A stretch of DNA of 64,000 nt from Rhizobium sp. FY34 (GTDB lineage Bacteria > Pseudomonadota > Alphaproteobacteria > Rhizobiales > Rhizobiaceae): positions 310,001 to 374,000 of the forward strand of contig NZ_STFZ01000034.1 in NCBI RefSeq assembly GCF_005222845.1, read 5' to 3'. Shown here piece by piece: positions 38,822-47,283 of the stretch (the first letter of the stretch is position 1; each line of letters opens with the position of its first letter). Under the pieces are notes generated by a model, which saw nothing but the letters and a program-made list of their open reading frames with translations, did no database searches and had not been told where the DNA came from. Made by a program: the position numbers and the translations under genes.

Positions 38822-39487
38822 TCACCTCGCCAATCCCGCCACGGCTTGGAAGCTTTTATCCGGCAGCGGAATGGACTTTGCCAACGTCACGAGTTCACGG
38901 ACATCATCCAGCGTCGGCATCAGTTCCAATTGCCCATGCGTCAGCTTATTGCGCATATCGGCAAATTTCCGCAGGCTTCCGCCATCATGCTGTTTGATAT
39001 AGCCCTGAGAGACGAGGAGATCGATCAGGGCACGCGCAGAGATCGTCTTGCCTGCCGACCCGGGATCCAGGGCTCTACCGATCGCTTCGAGGCTTGCCCA
39101 TGCAAGCATGAGCCCGGCGCGTGGATCAATTTCAGCCAGTTGCCCTACCGTATCAAGCGTTTGTCGAATTTCAGAATTGGGTGTCGGGGTGATCGATGTC
39201 TGATCCGAGGCGAGGTACAACACCTCAAGCGTCCAATCCGGCCGGCCCGCAAACAGGGACTGCAATTGCTTGATCTTCGTGTTGTTCGATGGATTCAGCG
39301 GGTTGATGACCTCCACCACAAGCCCCGGCTGCTTTCCGACTGCCAGAGCATCAGGTCGATACTTACCCAGGAAATCCGGGATGTCCTCAAGGCCTGGCTC
39401 CCGCACCACGCGATAGCCCTGCGCGCTCCAGATCGGCTCCATTTTATCAAGCGCCGCACGCTCGGCTGCTGAATGATCCAGCATCAT
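38822..39487 (-). CDS. PD-(D/E)XK-like / HEPN-like two-domain hypothetical protein
   Basis: 221 residues. The N-terminal half resembles the REase_AHJR-like nuclease fold: '[27 protein letters not shown]' splits as G-Y-x-V…RPD (Asp46), then GLVVEVIN (Glu59). The lysine expected after the glutamate (ExK) is replaced by Ile61, so this half may be inactive. The C-terminal half is helical and ends with RNKLTHG: Arg179 and His184 form an RX4H motif as in HEPN ribonucleases. Its start overlaps the stop of the RusA-like gene by 4 bases, so the two are translationally coupled. Domain calls are by eye. The pair sits between core metabolic genes and looks accessory. Confidence 0.7.
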   Translation of the reverse strand: MMLDHSAAERAALDKMEPIWSAQGYRVVREPGLEDIPDFLGKYRPDALAVGKQPGLVVEVINPLNPSNNTKIKQLQSLFAGRPDWTLEVLYLASDQTSITPTPNSEIRQTLDTVGQLAEIDPRAGLMLAWASLEAIGRALDPGSAGKTISARALIDLLVSQGYIKQHDGGSLRKFADMRNKLTHGQLELMPTLDDVRELVTLAKSIPLPDKSFQAVAGLAR

Positions 39488-39921
39488 GACAGTTCCTCGT
39501 GAAGATCTGACGTTATCCTAACATAGGTCACCGGCTTTGCCGCCTCTAAAGCGTCGGCCAGGATTGCGCTTGGACTACCAAAGCTGAACACTTTGCCCGG
39601 CTCAAACTTTTGCACAACAACGCGTTCTATCAACCTGTCATCATCGTAAACGCAGCGGTTCATGGCATCCAGAATGGGCTTCACGCGATTGTCGACATCC
39701 CCCGACAACTGACCATCGGGAAAGATGTAGATCGTCACGGCAAGCGGATCGGTCAACAGCCATGAGCCGGCTGGCAGGGCCGCACGTGCAAAGCCCGCCA
39801 CGAGGCGTTTCCATGCCTCCTTGGAATCAGTCGATGCCTGCAGGCTCAAGGGAGTGCCCGGCACGATGAATTCAAAAGGTAGATCTGGTTCCAGAGCGAT
39901 CACCGCGCAGCGATTGTTCAC
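39484..39921 (-). CDS. RusA-family endodeoxyribonuclease-like protein
   Basis: 145 residues. The order FEFIVPGTPLSLQA … PLAVTIYIFP … GDVDNRVKPILDAMN … VYDDDRLIERVVVQK is that of RusA Holliday-junction resolvases: the DVDN and DD aspartates (about 76-79 and 94-96) are the metal ligands. RusA genes normally belong to phages. The start GTG 39921 has poor ribosome-site support: GGAG sits almost on it, and a three-codon mini-frame (ATG GAG TGA) overlaps it. The stop overlaps the next gene by 4 bases. No other phage gene is nearby. Confidence 0.78.
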   Translation of the reverse strand: MNNRCAVIALEPDLPFEFIVPGTPLSLQASTDSKEAWKRLVAGFARAALPAGSWLLTDPLAVTIYIFPDGQLSGDVDNRVKPILDAMNRCVYDDDRLIERVVVQKFEPGKVFSFGSPSAILADALEAAKPVTYVRITSDLHEELS

Positions 39922-40042
39922 TCCATGATTGTATTGAAATCGATCAGGAAGAAAAGCGGGTTGCGCCCGAGGCGTGATCTTTACTCAATGGCATGCGGAA
40001 CATGCGGTTTTGACTATCAGCTTGAAAAGGGTGCCTTCCCCC

Positions 40043-40444
40043 TCACCAGCTGCGCACGTCCAACTTCTTATCCTTGTGGGCCGGGTGGGTGGAGAAGATG
40101 AACACGCGGTCGAGTTCCTTCTGCGTCAACAGGCGCAGGAAGCGCACATCGACCGTATTATTGGCGTTCTGGCGCATCAGAACGCAGCCGATCTTCATGA
40201 TGCGGGCATCTGGAATATCGAGCACGAACTCGGTGGGAAGGTTGGTCTGGGTCAAAAGCGCAAGCATGGCGCCGCTCATGGAAATACGCACAACATCACA
40301 ACGGCGCGCCGCCATGTGCATCACATGCTTTTCCGTATATTCGATGCGCCCGGCATTCATCGTATCTTCCATCTTGAACCGGCTTTCCCGGTCATACATG
40401 AAAGATTCTTCGCGCTTCAGATAATGCTTTGGAACGCCTGACAT
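40043..40444 (-). CDS. PilZ domain-containing protein
   Basis: 133 residues from ATG 40444 (GAGG five bases upstream). The C-terminal half reads as a PilZ beta barrel: 'VVRISMSGAMLAL' sits where the (D/N)xSxxG motif should be (here RISMSG, first position Arg), and 'CVLMRQNANNTVDVRFL' forms the following strands. A basic stretch precedes it (KHYLKREESF…DRESRFKMED). Such proteins usually bind c-di-GMP and change motility or exopolysaccharide production; the altered motif makes binding uncertain. It stands alone between the accessory pair and aglK. Confidence 0.75.
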   Translation of the reverse strand: MSGVPKHYLKREESFMYDRESRFKMEDTMNAGRIEYTEKHVMHMAARRCDVVRISMSGAMLALLTQTNLPTEFVLDIPDARIMKIGCVLMRQNANNTVDVRFLRLLTQKELDRVFIFSTHPAHKDKKLDVRSW

Positions 40445-40564
40445 TAGAGCCTCAATATGCCACATCGAATATGCGGTGATACTAGAGGCCGAAGCTTAAC
40501 AGAGCGTATGGAAGGGGGCCCTGATAGACCCTTTGAAATCCAAAACTTGCGGGGCTTTCGGTGA

Positions 40565-41653
40565 TCAGACCCGGTAGGTTTGACCGTCTGCATCAAAAAG
40601 ATGCATCTTTGCCGGATCGGCGGCAAAGCGCAGCATTGCCCCCTTCTCCACCTTGAAGATGCCGGGCATCTTGGCAACGATCGGCTCCTCGTCTGTCAGG
40701 CCCTCGATATAGAGCAGCGTGACCTCACCAAGCGCTTCGACAATCTCCACCTTGCCCTCGAACAGATAGTCATCGCTCGTCGTCACCGTCAGGTCCTCCG
40801 GACGGATGCCGAAGCTTGCCGCCTTGCCGCTTTCCGACGCTTGGGTTGCCACCGGAACAGAGACGATAGTGCCGCCACGAAGCTCGATGCCGGTCTTCTC
40901 GCCGGTTTCCTTGATGGTTGCCGGAATGATGTTCATGGCCGGCGAGCCGATGAATTTTGCGACAAACAGGTTCTTCGGCCGCTCATAAAGTTCGAGCGGC
41001 GGGCCGACCTGCTCAATACGGCCGGCCGACAGAACCACGATACGGTCTGCCAGTGTCATCGCCTCCACCTGATCATGGGTCACATAGATCATCGTGGTAT
41101 CGGGCATGCTCTCGTTGAGCTTGGCGATCTCGATACGGGTCGCGACACGCAGGGCCGCATCAAGATTGGACAAAGGCTCGTCAAAGAGGAAGACTTTCGG
41201 ATCGCGGCAGATGGCCCGGCCGATCGCCACACGCTGACGCTGGCCGCCGGAAAGAGCCTTGGGCAGGCGCTCCAGATATTGCGTCAGCTGCAGGATATCG
41301 GCGGCCGCGCGCACGCGCCGGTCGATCTCCTGCCTGCTTTCCTTGGCAATGCGCATGCCAAAGGCCATGTTGTCATAGACCGTCATATGCGGGTAGAGCG
41401 CATAGGACTGGAAGACCATGGCAATACCGCGCTTGGATGGCGGCACTTCGTTGACCTTCTGACCATCGATCAGCATATCGCCACTGGTGATTTCCTCCAG
41501 CCCGGCAATCATGCGCAACAGTGTGGATTTGCCACAGCCGGACGGCCCGACGAAGACGATGAATTCGCCCTGGCGAATATCAAGGTCAATGCCGTGCAGC
41601 ACTTTCACCTGGCCATAGGCCTTGCGAACATCCTTCAGAACCAGTCCGGCCAT
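40565..41653 (-). CDS. aglK: Alpha-glucoside ABC transporter ATP-binding protein
   Basis: 362 residues. CUT1/MsmK-type ATPase: Walker A GPSGCGKST (36-44), FQSYALYPHMTV, signature LSGGQ (134-138), Walker B FLFDEP (155-160), VTHDQ, then a TOBE/regulatory C-terminal domain (GPPLELYERPKNLFVAKFIGSPAMN). It energises AglFG. It is the last gene of aglEFGAK, starting 20 bases after the aglA stop. Confidence 0.93.
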   Translation of the reverse strand: MAGLVLKDVRKAYGQVKVLHGIDLDIRQGEFIVFVGPSGCGKSTLLRMIAGLEEITSGDMLIDGQKVNEVPPSKRGIAMVFQSYALYPHMTVYDNMAFGMRIAKESRQEIDRRVRAAADILQLTQYLERLPKALSGGQRQRVAIGRAICRDPKVFLFDEPLSNLDAALRVATRIEIAKLNESMPDTTMIYVTHDQVEAMTLADRIVVLSAGRIEQVGPPLELYERPKNLFVAKFIGSPAMNIIPATIKETGEKTGIELRGGTIVSVPVATQASESGKAASFGIRPEDLTVTTSDDYLFEGKVEIVEALGEVTLLYIEGLTDEEPIVAKMPGIFKVEKGAMLRFAADPAKMHLFDADGQTYRV

Positions 41654-41673
41654 GTTTCTCTCCCCTTCGTTTA

Positions 41674-43329
41674 TCAGGCGTGGCGCGCGAAAAACGCACC
41701 CCAGGCCGGCAGGTTTATGGTCTGTGCATCCACTGCGCTGTCAAAGCCGTGGCCGTCCAGCACCTGCCAGTCTCCCTCCGGCAGGCTGGCCGTCACCGCT
41801 TCGCCGCTCATGTTGAACAGGCACAGGATCGTCTCGTTGCCAAACCGGCGCTCATACCCCAGCACGGCGCCTTCGACGGGCAGGAAGTCGATCTCGCCCT
41901 TGGCAAAAGCCGGGTGCTGGCGGCGGAAGGCGAGGAAGCGGCGATAGTGCTCCATCACCGATGTCTCGACGCCCTGTTGCACATTGACGGCGCGCAGCTG
42001 GTGTTCAACCGGGATCGGCAGCCAGGATTTTTCCGCATGCGAGAAACCGGCCTGCGTGGCATGATCATCCCAGACCATCGGCGTGCGGCAGCCATCGCGG
42101 CCCTTGAATTCCGGCCAGAACTGGATGCCATAGGGATCCTGCAGATCGGCAAAGCCGATATCGGCTTCGGTGAGACCCAGTTCCTCGCCCTGATAGATGC
42201 AGATCGAGCCGCGCTGCGTCAGCAAAATGGCCGAAAGCAGCTTGGCATAGGCATCGCGGTCCAGCACGTCGGCGCCCCAGCGCGAAACATGACGCACCAC
42301 GTCATGGTTGGAAAAGGCCCAGCAGGCCCAGCCTTCGGGAGCTGCCTGCGCAAAACCCCTTTGCACTTCGGCAACCCGCTCCGGCGTCAGCACATCCGGC
42401 GCCAGGAACTCGAACGCGTAGCACATCTGCATCTTGTCATCGCCGGACGTGTATTCGCCGACGATTTCCAGCCCGCGCTGGCTATCGCCCACTTCGCCGA
42501 CGGCGGCAATGGCCGGAAACTCGTTCAGAACGGCGCGGAAGCGCTTGAGGAAGGCAATGTTTTCCGGGCGGTTCTTGTCGTAGATATGCTCCTGGAAATT
42601 ATAGGGATTGACCGCCGGTGCCGTGGAGGCATTGCGCCGTTCCGGGGCAAGCGCCGGGTTGTCGCGCAATTCCCGGTCATGGAAATAGAAGTTGATCGTG
42701 TCGAGGCGGAAACCATCGACGCCGCGCTTCAGCCAGAAGCGCACCACATCCAAAAGCGCATCCTGCACCTCCGGATTGTGCAGGTTCATATCCGGCTGCG
42801 AGGTGAGGAAGTTGTGCATGTAATATTGCATGCGCGTCGGATCCCAGGCCCAGGCTGACCCGCCAAAGATCGACAGCCAGTTGTTGGGCGGCGTGCCATC
42901 CGGCTTCGCGTCGGACCAGACATACCAGTCGGCCTTGGGGTTGACGCGGCTCGAGCGGCTTTCGACAAACCAGGCATGCTGGTCGGAACTGTGCGAGATG
43001 ACCAGATCGATCATCACCTTGATTTGCAACCGATGGGCTTCGGCAATCAGCGCATCGAAATCCGACAGCGAGCCGAACATCGGATCGACATCGGTGTAAT
43101 TCGACACGTCATAGCCGAAATCCTTCATCGGCGACGGGAAGAAAGGCGAGATCCAGATCGCATCGGCGCCCAGGCCAGCAATATGCGGCAGGCGCGCAGT
43201 GATGCCCTTCAGATCGCCGACGCCATCGCCGTTCGAATCCTGATAGGAGCGCGGATAGATCTGGTAGATGACTGCCCCGCGCCACCAGTCGGCATCGGGC
43301 ATTTCAGTCGTCGTGGATGCAGCAATCAT
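41674..43329 (-). CDS. aglA: Alpha-glucosidase (GH13)
   Basis: 551 residues. GH13 oligosaccharidase: QIYPRSYQDSNGDGVGDLKG, nucleophile Asp210 in GFRLDTIN, acid/base Glu279 in AVGEVGD, transition-state Asp343 in FSNHDVVRHV. No signal peptide, so it acts in the cytoplasm on imported sucrose, maltose, trehalose or similar alpha-glucosides, releasing glucose. It lies in the agl operon between aglG and aglK. Confidence 0.94.
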   Translation of the reverse strand: MIAASTTTEMPDADWWRGAVIYQIYPRSYQDSNGDGVGDLKGITARLPHIAGLGADAIWISPFFPSPMKDFGYDVSNYTDVDPMFGSLSDFDALIAEAHRLQIKVMIDLVISHSSDQHAWFVESRSSRVNPKADWYVWSDAKPDGTPPNNWLSIFGGSAWAWDPTRMQYYMHNFLTSQPDMNLHNPEVQDALLDVVRFWLKRGVDGFRLDTINFYFHDRELRDNPALAPERRNASTAPAVNPYNFQEHIYDKNRPENIAFLKRFRAVLNEFPAIAAVGEVGDSQRGLEIVGEYTSGDDKMQMCYAFEFLAPDVLTPERVAEVQRGFAQAAPEGWACWAFSNHDVVRHVSRWGADVLDRDAYAKLLSAILLTQRGSICIYQGEELGLTEADIGFADLQDPYGIQFWPEFKGRDGCRTPMVWDDHATQAGFSHAEKSWLPIPVEHQLRAVNVQQGVETSVMEHYRRFLAFRRQHPAFAKGEIDFLPVEGAVLGYERRFGNETILCLFNMSGEAVTASLPEGDWQVLDGHGFDSAVDAQTINLPAWGAFFARHA

Positions 43330-43356
43330 GCGTGTAAGACCTTGAGAGAAGAATGC

Positions 43357-44520
43357 TCAGCCGCCCTTGACGGAACCCGCCAGGAGGCCGCGCACGAGAT
43401 AACGTTGAAGCGCGAAGAACACCATCAACGGCACGATGATGGTGATGAAGGCCGAAGCCGTGAGAATTTCCCAATTGCCGCCGCGCGAGCCGAGCAGCGC
43501 GTTGAGACTGCCCGTCAGCACCAGCTGGTCGCGGCCCGTCCCTAGAAACACGATGGCGATCAACAGGTCGTTCCACACCCAGAGGAACTGGAATATGGCA
43601 AACGAGGCAAGCGCCGGGAAGGAGAGCGGCAGCACGATCTTGACGAAGATCTCGAAATCGGAGGCGCCATCGACGCGCGCACTTTCGATGATTTCCTTCG
43701 GCAATCCGGCGATATAGTTGCGCAAGAGATAGATGGCGAGCGGCATGCCGAAGGCGGTATGCGCAAGCCAGATACCGGCATAGGTTTTCGATGAGGTACC
43801 GAAGAAGGAACCAACCTCGTTGTAAAGCCGCAGCAGCGGAATGAGCGACATCTGCAAGGGTACGACAATGAGCCCGACCACCAGTGCGATGATGAGCGCC
43901 CGGCCGGGAAAATGCATCCAGGACAGCGCATAGGCCGCAAAGGCGGCAATCAGGATGGGGATGATGGTGGCCGGAATGGTCACCGTCAGCGAATTGATGA
44001 AGGACTGGCCAAGCCCCTCGGCATTCACCACGGTGCGGTAATTGTCCATGGTGAAGGCGGGCGGCGATGACACGCTCAGATAGACGCGCTTGCCGCGCGA
44101 GCCTTCGAAGGGGCCGGTCCTGGTATAGACGTAGGAACCGTCTGTGTTGATCGTCAGCGTTTCACCGTCACCCAGATCGGCCGGCTGATTGGCCGGAAAG
44201 GCTGCCGGTTCCTGAACCCGCACGCCAAAGCCCGTGACGCTGCCGCCCTGCCCCGCCTCGAAGACCGAGCCGGTGATGACGTAGTTCGTGCCCTCTTGGC
44301 GGGCGCTTGCCGGATCGCCCAGCCGGCCGGCGCTGGTCTGCGTCGAACTGCTGAAGGCGGTCCACCAGCCGGATGTGGTGATCTGGCCCTTGTCGCGCAC
44401 AGAGGTCACGAGAATGCCAAGCGTCGGGATCAGCCAGAGGATGGCGATGAAGATCACCGAAAGATGCACGATGAGGCGCGGCAGGCCAAGGCGGCGGATA
44501 CGCACAGAAAGGTTCGTCAT
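43357..44520 (-). CDS. aglG: Alpha-glucoside ABC transporter permease AglG
   Basis: 387 residues, a MalG-type permease. After the first membrane helix (~18-40, LIVHLSVIFIAILWLIPTLGILVTS) comes an unusually long periplasmic loop of roughly 120 residues (…TSGWWTAFSSS to SSPPAFTMDNYRTVV), rich in Gly/Ser/Thr, which is a feature of the AglG family and longer than in most CUT1 permeases. The EAA loop reads ESARVDGASDFEIFVKIVLPL. It forms the channel with AglF; aglF ends one base upstream. Confidence 0.93.
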   Translation of the reverse strand: MTNLSVRIRRLGLPRLIVHLSVIFIAILWLIPTLGILVTSVRDKGQITTSGWWTAFSSSTQTSAGRLGDPASARQEGTNYVITGSVFEAGQGGSVTGFGVRVQEPAAFPANQPADLGDGETLTINTDGSYVYTRTGPFEGSRGKRVYLSVSSPPAFTMDNYRTVVNAEGLGQSFINSLTVTIPATIIPILIAAFAAYALSWMHFPGRALIIALVVGLIVVPLQMSLIPLLRLYNEVGSFFGTSSKTYAGIWLAHTAFGMPLAIYLLRNYIAGLPKEIIESARVDGASDFEIFVKIVLPLSFPALASFAIFQFLWVWNDLLIAIVFLGTGRDQLVLTGSLNALLGSRGGNWEILTASAFITIIVPLMVFFALQRYLVRGLLAGSVKGG

Positions 44521-44521
44521 C

Positions 44522-45535
44522 TCAGTGTCCTCCCTGTTCGCGGTTGGCCTGGCGGATGTTCCAGACCATGATCGGCGTGACGGCTGCCATGATGATCAGC
44601 GCAATGACCGCGCTTCGGCCGCTATCGCCGCCGCCGCGGAACATCCAGTCGAACATCAGGTTGGCCAGAACCATGGTTTCCCATTGGCCATTGGTCATGG
44701 TCAGCACGATATCGAAGACCTTCAGCACGAGAATGGTGATGGTGGTCCACACGACCGCGATCGTGCCCCAGATCTGCGGCACCATGATCTTCCAGAAGAT
44801 CTGCCAGCCATTGGCACCATCGATGACGGCGGCCTCGATGGTTTCTTCCGGGATGCCGCGCAGCGCTGCCGACAGAATGACCATGGCAAAGCCGGTCTGG
44901 ATCCAGATGAGGATGACCATCAGGAAGAAATTGTTCCAGAAGGGCATGGCGATCCACACTTCCGGATCGCCGCCAAGGAAGGTCACGACGGCATTCAGCA
45001 GCCCGATCTGTGTTTCGCCGGCGCCGCGATATTCATAGATGAACTTCCAGATCACCGAGGCGCCGACAAACGAGATCGCCATCGGCATGAAGACGATGCT
45101 TTTGGCGATATTGCCCCACCAGATGCGGTCGGTCAGAACGGCGATGACAAGGCCAAGGAAGGTGCAGGCGGCCGGCACCACCGCCAGCCATAGGATATTG
45201 TTGAAGATCGACTGGCGAAAGCCCGCATCGAAGAAGGCCCAGCGATAATTGGCAAGACCGACATAATTCTCGCCAGTCCGGTCATGGAAGGAGAGGATGA
45301 ATGTGGCAACCACCGGATAGACCAGATAGACGGCCAGAAGCACCACGGCCGGGCCGAGAAACAGCCAGGGGCGGATCGTGGCGCGGCGGTTGAGATTGCG
45401 TGATGCCTGCATCACGTCGCCATCGCGCACCGGCAGCGCCAGATTGAGGATCTTGTCCGAGAGCCAGTAATAAAGTGCGCAGACGAATACGCCGACGATC
45501 ATCACGCCGACGGCCGACAGGATCTGCGATGCCAT
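44522..45535 (-). CDS. aglF: Alpha-glucoside ABC transporter permease AglF
   Basis: 337 residues, MalF-type. An extra N-terminal helix (VGVMIVGVFVCALYYWL) precedes the usual six; the EAA loop reads EAAVIDGANGWQIFWKIMVP. The periplasmic and membrane segments (FILSFHDRTGENYVGLANYRWAF) match CUT1 permeases. It acts with AglG and AglK. It lies 113 bases downstream of aglE. Confidence 0.93.
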   Translation of the reverse strand: MASQILSAVGVMIVGVFVCALYYWLSDKILNLALPVRDGDVMQASRNLNRRATIRPWLFLGPAVVLLAVYLVYPVVATFILSFHDRTGENYVGLANYRWAFFDAGFRQSIFNNILWLAVVPAACTFLGLVIAVLTDRIWWGNIAKSIVFMPMAISFVGASVIWKFIYEYRGAGETQIGLLNAVVTFLGGDPEVWIAMPFWNNFFLMVILIWIQTGFAMVILSAALRGIPEETIEAAVIDGANGWQIFWKIMVPQIWGTIAVVWTTITILVLKVFDIVLTMTNGQWETMVLANLMFDWMFRGGGDSGRSAVIALIIMAAVTPIMVWNIRQANREQGGH

Positions 45536-45648
45536 GTGCCCTCCTCGCGGCCCCCACCCGGACCGGCTTTGCCCCGGCTCTCATGGCCGGTATCTTGTTC
45601 CTGGCAGTCATGCGCCGCCCGCTGCCGGGCGACGCATCCGATGGAGCC

Positions 45649-47010
45649 TTATTTCAGACCATCCCAGGCTTTCTGGATTTCCGTGCCGACCTGCTGGCCG
45701 GACTTGCCGCCAACAAAATCGACCATGCCGGTCCAGAAGGCGCCGGCGCCGATCTTGCCGGGCATCAGGTCGGAGGCATCGAAGCGGAAGGTGGTGGCCG
45801 TCGTCAGGATCTCGCCCTGCTTCTTCAGCGCGTCATTGCCATAGGTCGCGATATTGACGCCCTTGTAAGGGGTGAGGAAACCGGACTGCGCCATCCACAC
45901 TTCATGGGCGATCGGCGTCTTCAGGAAATCGATGAAGGCCTTGGCGGCGGGCGATTCCTTGGTGATGGCGACCAGCGTGCCGGCACCCAGAACCGGCGTG
46001 CCAAGCTCAGGCTTGGAGGCATAGGTCGGCATGTAGAAGAAGTCAGCATCCGTGCCGAGCTTGGTGCCTTCCGGGAAGAAGGTCGGGATGAAGGATGCCT
46101 GGTGGTGCAGATAGCATTTCGGCGGAATGCCGAACATGCCCTTCGGGCTGTCGCGGAAATCGGTCGAGGCCACGGCTGCCACACCGCCCGAGACATATTT
46201 CTCGTTCTTGGCAAATTTGCCGAATTCCTCAAGCACCGCGACCACTTTCGGATCGTTGAACTTCAGCGCGTTCGACACCCACTGGTCATAGGTCTCGCCG
46301 GTGTTCATGCGCAGCATCAGGTCTTCCACCCAGTCAGTCGCCGGCCAGCCGGTCGCGCCGCCGGAACCGAGACCGATGCACCAGGGCGTGCCACCATCCT
46401 TGACGATTTGGTCGGACAGCTTGAACAGGTCCTCCATCGTCTTGGGCACTTTATAGCCGGCTTCCTCGAAGTTTTCCGGCACATACCAGACCAACGACTT
46501 CAGGTCGGCCTTGTAGGGGAAGGCGAAGAAGGCGTCCTTGCCGTCCTTGCCCTTATAGGTGCCCAGATCAACCCAGGACTGGCCGGCGCCGTAATTGGCC
46601 TTCACCCAGGCGCCCGTATCTTCCTTCAGCGGCACCAGCAGGCCCTTGGCCGCCAGATCCTTCAAAAGACCGGGCTGCGGCAGAATGGCGATGTTCGGCG
46701 GCGAACCGGCCTGCGTATCGATGACGATCTGCTGCTCGTAGTTTTCCGAGGACGAATATTGCGCATTGGCGCCGGTGGCGGCGTTGAAATAGGCCAGAAC
46801 GCTCTTGAAGAGAATTTCGTCATCGCCGCGCCAGGGTCCGAAAACCGAGAGCGTCTGACCCTTCAGGTCGCCATGTGCGGCCTTGAAATCCTCGTAGCTT
46901 TTCCAGTTAAACTTAGCATCCGCGCCTGGCGCGAATTTCAGATCCGCGGCGAAACCGGATGTTGCAACAAGGCATAGAGCCGCCACGCCAGCGAGTAGTA
47001 AGTGTTTCAT
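45649..47010 (-). CDS. aglE: Alpha-glucoside-binding periplasmic protein
   Basis: 453 residues from ATG 47010, with GGAGG 7 bases upstream; the frame extends to 47130 but without a ribosome site and through the operator. Signal peptide MKHLLLAGVAALCLVATSGFA is followed by a family-1 solute-binding fold, with 'KGQTLSVFGPWRGDDE' and 'YSSSENYEQQIVIDTQAGSPP'. It binds alpha-glucosides outside the membrane. First gene of aglEFGAK; LacI-type operator sequences lie 49-68 bases upstream. Confidence 0.94.
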   Translation of the reverse strand: MKHLLLAGVAALCLVATSGFAADLKFAPGADAKFNWKSYEDFKAAHGDLKGQTLSVFGPWRGDDEILFKSVLAYFNAATGANAQYSSSENYEQQIVIDTQAGSPPNIAILPQPGLLKDLAAKGLLVPLKEDTGAWVKANYGAGQSWVDLGTYKGKDGKDAFFAFPYKADLKSLVWYVPENFEEAGYKVPKTMEDLFKLSDQIVKDGGTPWCIGLGSGGATGWPATDWVEDLMLRMNTGETYDQWVSNALKFNDPKVVAVLEEFGKFAKNEKYVSGGVAAVASTDFRDSPKGMFGIPPKCYLHHQASFIPTFFPEGTKLGTDADFFYMPTYASKPELGTPVLGAGTLVAITKESPAAKAFIDFLKTPIAHEVWMAQSGFLTPYKGVNIATYGNDALKKQGEILTTATTFRFDASDLMPGKIGAGAFWTGMVDFVGGKSGQQVGTEIQKAWDGLK

Positions 47011-47058
47011 GATCAGACCTCCCGTCAAAAATTGTCGATCTTCCTGCCTCGATCGATC

Positions 47059-47078
47059 AAACGCTTTCAAAGCGCTTT
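47059..47078. promoter_or_regulatory. Probable AglR operator upstream of aglE
   Basis: The 10-bp palindrome AAAGCGCTTT (47069-47078) is directly preceded by a near copy, AAACGCTTTC (47059-47068). AANCGNTT palindromes with a central CG are typical LacI/GalR-family operators. The site lies 49 bases upstream of the aglE start. Confidence 0.65.
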
Positions 47079-47224
47079 GGAACCAAAGAAGCCACGCCCC
47101 CGGCCTGTGAGTCAAGAGCAATCTTAACATGCACGCTGCCCGGCAGGGTGGCAGGGCAAAGAGGACAGAACGCTGCCGGATCTATTTTTGCGTTTTCGTA
47201 AGATCGCCTCGCTGATAAGGTGCC

Positions 47225-47234
47225 GAAGCGCTTT
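47225..47234. promoter_or_regulatory. Second AglR-type operator, upstream of aglR
   Basis: GAAGCGCTTT at 47225-47234 differs from the aglE operator core by one base. It lies 50 bases before the aglR GTG start, suggesting autorepression and possibly looping between two sites about 150 bases apart. Confidence 0.6.
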
Positions 47235-47283
47235 GGATGGCACCATGCCCGATGGCAGCCGGAAAAGCGGGAAGAGGCAGATC

